From positions 59,732,911 through 59,796,910 of the forward strand of contig QCXZ01000137.1 of assembly GCA_025024175.1 (NCBI GenBank): DNA of 64,000 nt. Direction: 5' to 3'. Both the position numbers and the translations under genes were made by a program. Source of the stretch: Rhyzopertha dominica (Eukaryota; Arthropoda; Insecta; Coleoptera; Bostrichidae). Shown piece after piece: positions 38,451 through 49,056 of this stretch. The number at the start of each line of letters is the position of its first letter. Within the stretch, counting starts at the first letter, position 1. Below the pieces are notes generated by a model. That model did not search any database and was not told where the DNA came from. It saw nothing but the letters and a program-made list of their open reading frames with translations.

Positions 38451-40800
38451 TGGAGTAAAACGTATAGGGCTCCAATAACAATACCAAGAGCTTTGTATCC
38501 ACCCTACAAGTCGAGTTTTAGTGGTGGCATTGTAAAATGTACATCCGACGTCAAAATTGACCTGAAGTCATATGACTTATACAACATTAAGCAAACTTCG
38601 GTCTGTATCCCAATTAATTAACTAATTTTAATATATTCTTACTGTGTCTCGCATATAACTGACTCAATTGTGTCAGGGCACGGCGACAGGGGTTCGACAT
38701 CAAAACTCTAATTGGACACTTTTCTGAATAAGTCAAATAAAATCACCAACCCCTGACCACCAACCCGACACTCGATCACGTCACAAAACCACATTTTGCG
38801 CCGCATTCCAATAAATAATTCGGACTCCAACGAACCGGCAAATGTCCATAACCGAAGTTCGTCTGTTGGTTTAACGCGGGCGAGATGGCGATATTGGAAA
38901 ATATTTTAGGGGCGCGTAAAAACCGTGACCTCGTAAAGGTTTTATGGCAACATGAGGCATATACCTGTGTTATTATCGGGATTACAGGTAGGAAGACGGA
39001 CGAGGGTACTATATGACCATAACTATATTATGTAACTCGATCCGCTGATTAGATTAGGGAGATGGAAAGGATGGGAATTAAAGAGATGCCGTGAAGGATC
39101 TTCAAGGCTATGCTTATTACTTACCTACTTTGGGAGGTAATTATGATTTTGCGTTGTGATACCTACCTATGTACGGGGTGATTTCACTTTCAATTACTTG
39201 CTATCATGGAGCCATGGAACCAAAAACATCACATCTTTACATATGATTCTTTGGACCCAAGCGGCAAGTCGATTCAGCATGAGTTTCTCCCAAGATAAAT
39301 ATTAATCGAAATAATTGTTCCGTGTTAATACACATGATCTTACTGTGCATACTCTGCCGCAGATTGTTTAAGGATTAGACAAGCAACAATGCGAAACTCA
39401 GGCCGCTTCGCTGAAAGAAATTAAGTTATATAAAATTTTTCATTAAATTTAGTAGGTAACATAATCAATTAATATGAAGTCAATGAAGTCACTTGTCTTA
39501 ATTGTTTTTAGAGGTATCTACTAGATGAAATAGTATATTGTATATCACGAGTCGAAAGTGCATTATTACCGCACGCATTGTGGATTTCGCATTTTTGGCT
39601 TGCGTCATACATACTATTTTTCCTGATTTGTACAAAAAAGACCGCCTAAGAAAACACTTCCATTTAAAGTTTCCAAAAATTGAAAGATGGAGCAGCCAAA
39701 GTGCATCATCAGTTTCTATTTTTTTTGCAATTCTCACAAAAACTGCCAGCCGGTCGAAATTAATTAAGAATGCTAGAAGATTGCATGGAAGAATCTGGCT
39801 TTGTATCCGAAATAGAAGAAGAGGCAAAAGTAGGAAGAAAAGTCGCGGGAACAGTATGAGATTATTTTCAAAGTGTGTATGTGTAATCCACTCGTTGGGT
39901 TATATTTGACCTTCTTGCAGGGTTTGTAAGAAAATCAAATATTCTATTATTTTCAGTCCTTTTGGTTCAATTTACAGCTAAGCACTCTAACTACTTTTGT
40001 TAGAAAATAGATGATCACCTCTAATATCTTGTGTATATACGAGTGGTTGACTCACATGTTATACAAAAATGTTTTTACTTCACAAAACTACTTCACTGTC
40101 AAATTTATTTAACAATATTAGTCTAAAAAAGCTACATCCATATACAGAATTATACATATACCTAAATACACGAAAGATGGGTAAAATATGATGGCTGTAA
40201 ATACATACTTTTATACAGCACTAGATAAATTTAAATACATACGTGCAAGGCGTTTGCTACACGCTGTAAGTGTTCATGTAGAGTAAATCTGTATTTACAT
40301 AATGACAAATCCAATCTTATAATCACTTCTATAATGGACATACGTGGCTTTAATGGTCCACCAATTTCTAGTTCCTTCTTGAAGTATGTTTTTCGTAGAA
40401 AACTGATATTGAAAAACGCATATGCAACCATAAAAAAACTTTTGAACTGAGAGGAAGGAGCATATGATCCGATTCGTGGGACCAGAATGGAGCGTGCATA
40501 TGGCCGACTACTGTCCTATTTGACGGTGGCGTAGGGCAATATGTTTGAGACAATTAAGGAAGAATTGTCAAAGTCAGTCAAAGTACAGCTGTGAAAAACG
40601 CAGTTAGTTATCTATATAAGTACATTATAAAGTGATTTAGCGAAAAAGCTAGCTCCGAGTCAATCAATTTGACTTTGCATACTATGTGATGTTGCTTCAT
40701 AACCTTAGAAAAGTGTTTGACAAATTTAGTATTAAAAGTATTACATATTAAACGTTACTCCTGAATTTTTATTTATTGATGTCAAGGAACAAGACGCATA
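38451..40800. other. No gene supported; G+C island
   Basis: A G+C-rich island lies at 38660-38960. The overlapping frames at 39498-39909 (up to 123 codons, plus strand) end in a K/R-rich stretch and match nothing known. Confidence 0.45.
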
Positions 40801-40820
40801 CCTAACCATATTTTTATATA

Positions 40821-43800
40821 TTGGAAATTTTTAATATAAAACTGACGTCTAAGCTCATGCCAATAATGGAGAGTCAACATGATGCACAACGCTTCTTCCT
40901 GTCAGTTTTATATTCAAAGGATGAGTATAGTTATAATGGGAACATGTCATTGATGACGTTACTTCAACGTTCGGTAAAGAGGAATATCATAGAAAAATTT
41001 TATTTAACGTAAGGATTGTGTATTGTTTCCCACACTTGGGTTGCTACTTGCAACAAAACAGTCATGCGCGAAAGTGCCTGCTCTAACGTCTACGGTTCGA
41101 TGATGATATGAGGATAAAAGAATATAAAAAAGCAATAGAAACCAAAATACGTGAACCCGGCTTTAGTGAACATTATATAGAAACAGAAAAATATCATCAC
41201 CTTTTCGATGCTGGTCTCGTTAGTGCAGGCCATAGCACATCCGTTTCTGTTCCAGGAGGTCGTAGGTTGGTGTCTCAATATACTGTACGTAATGAGCTGG
41301 CAAAAAATTGCATTTCGAGTGGGTAGCAAAATAAAATATATAACCTATATTTGCAGGATAATTACCACGCTAGACATGACTGATTAAAAGAAAAAACTTT
41401 CCGATCATTTTAAAACAGTACGTGGGGGTAAGAAAGGAAAAACATTAACACTAACAATATTTAGAAATTAAAAAAGCACAATTTTGTAAAAGGAACGCTG
41501 TTGACGATTAGGACAGATAAGGCATTTTCCCTATATGAATTCGAAGCTTCGGTCAACTTGAAAATAAACCTGAGGAACATTTCAAGTGAACTTACAGAAT
41601 TGGCGGATGCGCCGAGTTTATACTACATGAAATCAATGACGTGGGTGAGAAATGAGAAATCAGATACGTATCAGGAAATATCTAGACATAACTTTACTAT
41701 AACATTTTGAATAACGTAATTCTGTTAGATATGGAATTATGCTAATTAAGAGAATTTATTCAACTGCAACTTAAAAAAGGTAAAAAAATGTTTTTATTTG
41801 AACTACGAATGCCCTACTTCAACAGCCATTGCACGTATAGAGTGCAAATAACTTGAAGCCGTCAACATTTGGCTATAAAGTTCACCAGTTAGAGAAACTT
41901 TATACGAGCGAGTTGTTTGTTGGTACATATAACTTTTTCGTGTAAGAAACTTTGGTTTGCGACGGTCAGTAAACTTGTCTTATTTGGTAGGTTTTAGTCC
42001 TTGTAAACACAACAATAGGTACTAGTTTAATTAATAGATTACAGAGAATAAGGGAATAAAAGACAGAATTAAATAAAATAAAATTCCGATACGTCACATA
42101 CGAGATTATTCAAGCTTATTTTAATTTAAATTTTAATATTTGACGTTCAGTGTAAAAAGTGTTAAGGTGAGACGAATTATATGTATAAACTTAATATGTA
42201 AGAATTCATATTTTGCGATCAATAGTTGTACATAAACAATATCATCCCATGGAAAGTCAGTTAAATATTTTACAAAATATTGATGGTCTACATAGAGAAA
42301 CTGTAAATTCAGCGTTGTGCTTATTGAAGACACCTGATGGCTTTATCTTTGATACACCAGTAATTTTTACGTGGGCACGTCTATATTCAATGATTGATTG
42401 AAAAATTAATCATAGAAAAATAATTTTATTGCACTGGGCTTTCTCAGAGCGCTCGAATTTTCATTGGAAAATGTAGATCTCTGTTGCTTTGTACTTATCG
42501 ACCGGCCGTACCAACCTACATCCTAGTTCTTAAATTCATCGCTAGATGATCGATTGACTGGGCAATCGGCAATGTAGGTCTTTGTAGATACTGGCCGTAC
42601 GTCGTAGTTCGTAATTCGTAAAGCCACCTCGAGATTACTTATATACAACTTTCAAAAAATGACCCCCAAAGTACTTGTCCATGTCTAAAGAGGGAGCATA
42701 CAGAGGATCCATGAAAGCGAAATCGTACGTCTTTCAAGATTGATATACGCTTATTTCTGGTGTCTAAAGTTACGACATTTGCAGGTTTAATAAAATAAAT
42801 TGCAGTTTATGAATACTTCATATCATTAATGTTTTTTGCATTTATATTGATCGATAGAAACTGCTGTCAATAAAATTTATTTTCAACGGTCAATTAAAAA
42901 CAAATTAATTTTAATTAAAATGTATCACTCCCAGCTAACTTGAACCACAACCTCACTTTTGTACAACCTTCTCCACAAGTAATAATTTAGCCGTGCGGTT
43001 CAATCATCGACATATCCAAGGCTGACTCGATGCCAAATTTTCTTGATCGCACTTTATTTGGTGGTCTGTGACAAACATCAGTAACAAGCATTAACTTAAA
43101 GAAATTTATCTAACAAACATCCCTTCTCACATGTATGAAAACAAGAAAAATACAACAATGTTTAACTGAAAATTATGGGTAAATAAAAAAAAATCATTCA
43201 ACCCAGTAAGTCCTAGTATAACAACACGAACAATACGCAGTACTGTTTTGCCAGGGATCTGTTGTACAAAATTACATAGGCTGCGAGCTCTGCAACTTGC
43301 GTATAAAACTTAAATACGTACTAAACATCTATCATTACCTTTTATGTACATAAATGAGAGTGATATAACAATCTGGATGGGAAGATCTTTGTTTAAGGTA
43401 ACTTCAGAGCAGGTCTTTATTTATATTCTTAAAAATTTAATATAAACCGTACTTAAACATTTCAGTTGAGTTAAATAAGACTGTGCTTGTATATTAATTT
43501 AGTTCTAATATACTTCGTTAGGAACTACTTGAAAGTTCCCATTATTATTATTTTAAAGGGCACATTCAAGCTGTGTAGGCAGGTAGTCTACTTATCGGGC
43601 ACTTCACTAATAAACTTCGTGTAATTAAGTATGCTTCCACAGTTTGAAAACACGTCTCGTGGCGGCTGAGATCTTAGAATGGTTGCGCAAGTTTCGTGAG
43701 GGCGAGTTCTACTGTGAAGTTGGCAAAAGTTGCCGCTTAATATTCAGGGCGAGTTTTGTTGGTGATATTTTCATCGTGCTTTTTATACGAAGTTGTATCC

Positions 43801-44189
43801 TCTTCAAAAAGGTGCGTTATGCTAATTGCTATATGTGTAAAATGTCGTATCTATTAAGTAATTATAAACCTAAGTCAGTCATGACTAGAATATGATACGG
43901 CGTAATATTGCAGTCTTATATAAAATGGGTTTTTAATAGATACGTGCAGATCCCTGTAGTTGGAGAGAGATGGTTTGTTACCCATACCTTCTGCTTGCAG
44001 CAAATGGATCAAATAGATGGCACTCTGCACATTATAAGAGCTGCAATAAATATTAACACGGTAGATTCTGATATGCAAATACAATATTCCGCTATTTATA
44101 CGAGGGTCAAAATTCCTGCACATAAAAACACAGCTCAAAATGAAACGTATATTTTAGAAAATTACAATAAAGTCCTTCAATATTCTTGA
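40821..44189 (+). other. Run of unassigned plus-strand open segments (possible broken multi-exon gene)
   Basis: Five plus-strand segments in a row have more even amino-acid use than chance frames nearby: 40821-41012, 41108-41326, 41501-41710, 42213-42401 and 43908-44189. Example strings are HDAQRFFLSVLYSKDEYSYN, EKYHHLFDAGLVSAGHSTSV and RWFVTHTFCLQQMDQIDGTL. Some are bordered by splice-like sites: ATTTGCAG at about 41357, GATCAATAG before 42230, and ATTGCAG before 43912, with GTAAGG after 41009 and GTAGCA after 41325. I could not join them into one unbroken frame and recognise no domain. They may be a decayed gene, an unknown mobile element or coincidence. Confidence 0.2.
42415..42690 (+). 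repeat. Dispersed repeat family B, copy 3 (longest)
   Basis: Shares TTTTATTGCACTGG, TTCATTGG, CGCTAGATGA, GGGCAATCGGCA, GTAAAGCCACC and AAAATGACC with the copy at 19036, but is longer, with an internal duplication-like section around 42480-42600. Confidence 0.55.
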
Positions 44190-44250
44190 ATATTATCCAA
44201 AACACGTTGCTATCGCTTTGGCAGTAATGTAATGTCGTTAAATATGTACG

Positions 44251-44256
44251 TCAAAA
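44251..44256. other. Target site duplication, left (TCAAAA)
   Basis: The six bases TCAAAA directly precede the TATGG terminus and recur directly after the right terminus at 54286-54291. Confidence 0.85.
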
Positions 44257-45236
44257 TATGGAACGCCGTTTTACTCTTTATTTGGAAATATTATAAAGTA
44301 TCACAGAAATAAACTATCCTGTTAAATACGAAATATAAGTAATGTTTCCAAAGAAATATCAGAATTAAAATTATTGTTGTACAAATTGCACGGTATATTT
44401 TAGATACTTGCACATTTCTGTGCTTGTTTCATCGATATATCGTAACATAAACTGTATAAAAATACATTCTATATTTAAAATAACCTTTAAATTTAACGAG
44501 TATCCGTTTTATTCTCAACATTTTTAGGTTTGTTGAATTTTTGTGTTAGTTTTATTTTTGTTTGTTGGCATTTTTACCATATTCAAACGAATAATTTAAG
44601 CGATGGTTTAATTTATACTTTTGTTGAATTTAGGAGATTGTTTCATTTTTACGTATACCTTGCATTTGAGCAACTTGTTATTTCATTTCAACGATGTTGA
44701 ATTTTTCAGATTGTTGAATTAAAATGATAGTTTGATATACGAGCTTCTTGCTATTAAATCTATCTTTTAAATGTATCCGAATTTTTGCGATTGTTGAATT
44801 TAATAGATTGTTTCCTTTTCGCGCACTCACTGCTTCCAAATAACTTGTTATTTAATTTAAAAGATTGTTATTTTCTAGATAGTTGAATTAAAATGTTTGT
44901 TTCATATACGAGTTACTCGCGACTAAACTTGTGTATTATATTTCCCAATTCTTACGATTGTTGAATTTCTAAGATACATTTAAAAATATCAAGTATCGTT
45001 TTAATTCATACATTTAAAAATATCAAGTATCATTTTAATTCATGTATATTTTTAATTCGGCGCTGCTGCTGGCGGAATTTTGTGTTACTACATACGTGGC
45101 TGTGTAAGTGTTGCTTTCTCACTGCATAGTGCAAAATCCATAAATGCAGTGTTGCCAACTATTCAATTTATAGTATGTATACGATTCAATGGATAAGATC
45201 GTATTCAATTATACTTGTGCGGTAGTTTTAAATAAA
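44257..45236 (+). repeat. Left terminal inverted repeat with GTTGAATT array
   Basis: Matches the reverse complement of 52793-54285 with small indels, up to the block CAGTGTTGCCAACTATTCAA and the following TATACTTGTGCGGTAGTTTT. Inside it the word GTTGAATT recurs at about 44532, 44633, 44695, 44713, 44793, 44882 and 44960, roughly every 75-100 bases apart from one close pair. The same array is found on the right side, so it is a candidate set of transposase-binding subterminal sites. Confidence 0.85.
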
Positions 45237-45403
45237 AATCAACTTTGCACTTGGTTTATTATAAACAGTTATCGATTGCCACATATTATACGGCTGTAGT
45301 TGATAAATTGTATTAATGGTTGTATGTTTGAAAGTACAAGGTTATTGTTTACTAATTTAGTTTCCTTGGCAACTTGGCAACTGCTTGGTGCAAGGCGGGT
45401 GGC

Positions 45404-45531
45404 AAGGCGATAGGCGCGAATTAAAATTGTTAACATAAGCAATAACTTTATCTTTTATTATTATAGGTAAGTTGTATAGTTTATTATACGTTTGTGACTT
45501 TATTAATGCTTGTTAATTAACAGGCTACAAC
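45404..45531 (+). promoter_or_regulatory. 5' leader of transposase gene with a small intron
   Basis: An AG|GTAAGT donor at 45467 and a TTAATTAACAG acceptor ending at 45523 outline a 57-base intron in the leader, ending eight bases before the ATG at 45532. The matching layout upstream of the HECT gene supports it. No core promoter motif is certain. Confidence 0.4.
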
Positions 45532-47154
45532 ATGCCAGAACGTCGTCATAATTTGGTTTTAAGACGAATTAAAAGTTGTATCGAGCAAATAGGGCGTCTA
45601 ATGGAAAACGAAAAGTTTGAGGATGGGAGACGTTTAGCGAATAACTGCTTAATTAATCTTCGGCGAATAAAACCCTACTTAGCCAGAGATAAATATATGG
45701 CAATGGAGTCTTCTTTGACGAACATTATTGAGTATTGTAAAGATGAGTCAACTGAAAGAGTAAATACTACCGAACATGCATATTCTGCAGAAAGGCATAG
45801 GTCAGGAGGTAATAATAACACTTACTACTTGTATGACAAGAAATATTATTTTAATTATTTAATTTAGGAAGAGGCCGTCCATCAGTTGTCATACCACGAG
45901 AACAGCTATTGTTTTTACACAGAGAAGGATATACAGCAAAAAGAATGTCGAAATTGTTGGGTTGCTCAGTAGCAGTAATATATCGTCAATTCTATAAGGA
46001 AGGAATAAAATTGCGTGACAAATATACTAGAATTAGCGAAGATGAACTACATGCAAAAATAGCTGACTTATCTAGACGTTTCCCAAACAGTGGAAGTGAG
46101 GTTGATTCTATATTTTTTTTATTTGGGAAGTGTAAATAATATTTATATATATAAATTTGCAGATGATGAATGCCATTTTAAAAACTGAAGGTTATTATAT
46201 TCAGAGAAGTAGAATACGCCGAACATTAAGTTTCGTAAACCCCGAAGAAACAGCTGTTCGTTGGGGAAATACTGTGCAACGAAGAATATATTCAGTGCCA
46301 ACACCAAATGCCTTATGGCATATAGATGCCCACTTAAAATTGTCAAGGTAATAAATAACACACATTAAATTCGATCTGTTAGAATAATATACTGTTTATG
46401 AAATTGCAGATGGGGTTTTGTGACTCACGCTTGCATCGACGGATATTCAAGAATGATTATATATGCAAGCTGTGCAACTTCGATTACTGCCAATACTGTT
46501 TTAAATTTGTTTGTACCTGGTGTCAGAAAGTATGGTGTACCTTCACGAGTAAGATCAGACCATGGGTATGAAAATATTTTCGTGGCGTTACTCATGAACA
46601 GTCTCAGAGGACTCCAACGAGGAAGCCACATAGCAGGGAGATCGGTCCACAACCAAAGAGTTGAAAGGCTTTGGCGGGATTTATATTCTCAGGTTTTATC
46701 GTCATTCTATGAATTATTTCACAGTTTTGAAAATAATGGAAGTTTAGACACAGAAAATGAAAAGCATATTTTTATTTTACACTATATCTTTTTGGATGTA
46801 ATCAATAATGCTTTAACTACATTTTCCAATGCCTGGAATTGTCATCGTATAAGGACTGCTGAAAGAAGCACTCCTCGTCAATTATGGTTAAATGGAATGT
46901 TGAATAATATGTATTCATTCCACACTGCAACACAAGAAATATTTTTTGAACAATCAGTTCATTTAAGGGAACGTATTCGTCAAATTTTTGGAAACGTGCA
47001 AGAAAATGTTGTTCGTCCTGAAGAAGGGTATTTATCTCGTTTTAGTGTGCAATTAGCTTTAACGGAGCAGCAAGAAATGCTGCTGAAACAGATAAAGGTG
47101 GGGCCGCAAAGCCCAACCAGCAAATATCTTAGTGGAATTAATGTTTTAAATTAA
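45532..47154 (+). CDS. DDE integrase-type transposase, four exons, intact
   Basis: Catalyses cutting and joining of the element's ends in the nucleus. Exons 45532-45808, 45868-46100, 46163-46347 and 46410-47154 join in frame (phases 1, 0, 2) across introns of 59-62 bases with GT/AG borders, giving 479 residues. Residues 1-92 form a basic, helical N-terminal region. Residues about 100-145 hold a helix-turn-helix ([20 protein letters not shown]). An rve/integrase fold follows, with D225 in WHIDAH, D282 in RSDHGYEN and E317 in [11 protein letters not shown]; 34 residues separate the last two, as in IS3 and retroviral integrases. A later [20 protein letters not shown] block is typical of this eukaryotic family. 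No frameshift or missing catalytic residue is seen. The ATG was chosen because it follows the leader acceptor and starts the conserved N-terminal region. Convergent with the HECT gene. Confidence 0.9.
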
Positions 47155-47180
47155 CAGGAATGTATTTTCATTGTACCAAC

Positions 47181-47186
47181 AATAAA
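47181..47186 (+). terminator. Polyadenylation signal of transposase gene
   Basis: AATAAA lies 26 bases after the stop codon. Confidence 0.5.
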
Positions 47187-47557
47187 CTATTAATATCCTA
47201 TCTAGAGCATATTACATGTTATTATACCTAATCCTAAGACAATAACAAACATAGAAAGAAAATAGTGCCATCAGTCTTCTAAAAGTCTCACGATTACTTC
47301 ATTGCAAATCTGTCTTTATTTTAAATATAATTTAATTACATCCGTACGTTCTTAGAAGATTCAATATTTCATCACTAAAAGTGTTTTTTTGTAATAATCA
47401 TATATACCTACATAAATATTGATTCAGAACCCTGTCAATCGATATTGATACCAAAGACAATCTTATCACGTTTGGCAGTACTCGTGATGTCCTTTCTTAG
47501 TGTTGCGATGTATGGGGTAAGTAATTAAGAGATATGGTAAGTATTATCTTATATACT

Positions 47558-47705
47558 AAGGCCTGGTTGCATAAATATTGATCAAATTTGATCCAAGTTT
47601 AATCCGTGGTTGTTGCTATAGCAACACTAATTATTCATGACGTCGCTAGCAATGACCGCGGATTAAACTAGGATTAACTTTGATCCACGTTTGTGCACTT
47701 GGTCC
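47558..47705. mobile_element. Foldback MITE, first of a tandem pair
   Basis: Starts AAGGCCTGGTTGCATAAAT with GATC-A words and ends GATCCACGTTTGTGCACTTGGTCC, its near inverted copy. The central part also pairs (TTTAATCCG...CGGATTAAA). Non-coding. Confidence 0.65.
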
Positions 47706-47717
47706 ATTATATGTCTT

Positions 47718-47860
47718 AGGGCCAGTTGCACAAATGCGGATCAATTTGATCGCGGTGTTAACCTTAGATCAAACCATGGCAACAACCAATAAGAAGGCTT
47801 AAAATTCGTGGTTACCATGGTTTGATCTGAAATTGGTCCGTGTTTGTGCAACCGGCCCTT
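47718..47860. mobile_element. Foldback MITE, second of a tandem pair
   Basis: Starts AGGGCCAGTTGCACAAA and ends TTTGTGCAACCGGCCCTT. The inner arms AGATCAAACCATGG and CCATGGTTTGATCT pair as well. It belongs to the same family as the preceding unit. Such GGCC-GTTGCACAAA foldbacks are common in insect genomes. Confidence 0.75.
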
Positions 47861-49056
47861 GGAGCTAGGAGAAAAAAAATAGAAATGACCAGGAGAAATT
47901 GCTGGAAATTTTCAAATTTGTACTTATTATAAACTATGTATATGACAAGTACAAACTAACAAAATGAATCAATTTGAAGCTAGCAACCGTGATTCAATTT
48001 TGCCATACTTTTCTGTTTGTAATCTCATCTTGCAGGGTGACTCGTAGGGATGGAGATTCTATCAGCACTCAGGTACAGTCCGAAGATTGAAAATGACTTT
48101 ATTCAACGGCTTCCGCACGGTGCATGCCACAGGGAATCACAAAAATTCAAGCTCTATCCCGCTCTCTGACCTTTGTTCAACTTTGGCAGTTAAACAGTGG
48201 GACCAATTAATAGAAGTATTTGTACCTTAGATTAGACTAATAAAAGAAGCTGTAATAAATTACGTATTACCAATAAACAAAAGTGCGTTTTTTTTTTTTT
48301 AGACTTACATCAGTTGTTCAGCCTCCGACAAGAAAAATGCAACTTGCTTTATAAATTCCCAAAGAGCAATCGTATAAAACGACAAAATAAACTGCCATGT
48401 AAATGCAATTCTTACTACAAAAATTGTTTCTAGAACCGATTTTTACCAATTCGTATTAAACCAGTAATTTGAGACACTTGTACTAGCGAGTGAACACATT
48501 CGTCTATCCTCGCTGCGATTCTTTTCGATCAGACCCTTTTTTTTCCACAAAAACAAAAATGCACAGTAAAAGTCTGCAGATAGTTCACCCAAGGTAGCAC
48601 CCATCATCAGATCACTATTTATTAAAAGATTTTGGATTAAATGTGCCGTAATATGTTGAAATAGGAAGTAATATCTAACTTTTGGCTTAAATAATTTAAA
48701 TTGTGCTGAGCGCATGGGGGCGCTTTCTGAAAATTTTACCCAAACATCAATTTTTTAAAAAATATCAAATATATTGGAATTTTTACTTCCTTGAAAAGAA
48801 AAATTCAGTTGGGAAAAAAAGGAGAAGTACTCATATAAAATTTAATAAACAATGTTACATAATTTACATAACAAACAAAAAAAAAAAGAATTCATCTGAC
48901 AAGTATATCTAAACCAAGTATCACACAAAAAACTTAACACTATAAATCCATAAAAAATAAACTCAAAATATCACAATATTAAAAAAACACAAAAAAACTG
49001 TTTTTTCCATTTTCACAAGTTAAACATAATTCAGGTCATAAAGTAATGCAAAATCA
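47861..49056. other. Intergenic space between the two convergent genes
   Basis: AT-rich. A 90-codon minus frame (48443-48715) has no recognised content. It presumably holds the 3' ends of both transcripts. Confidence 0.5.

Noticed and set aside
38641..38720. tRNA-like B box (GGTTCGACATC)
   Set aside because: No matching A box, stems or anticodon arm nearby.
45139..45160. Possible small RNA or tRNA-like element in the inner terminal repeat
   Set aside because: It is simply a well-conserved inner part of the inverted repeat; no cloverleaf or promoter boxes.
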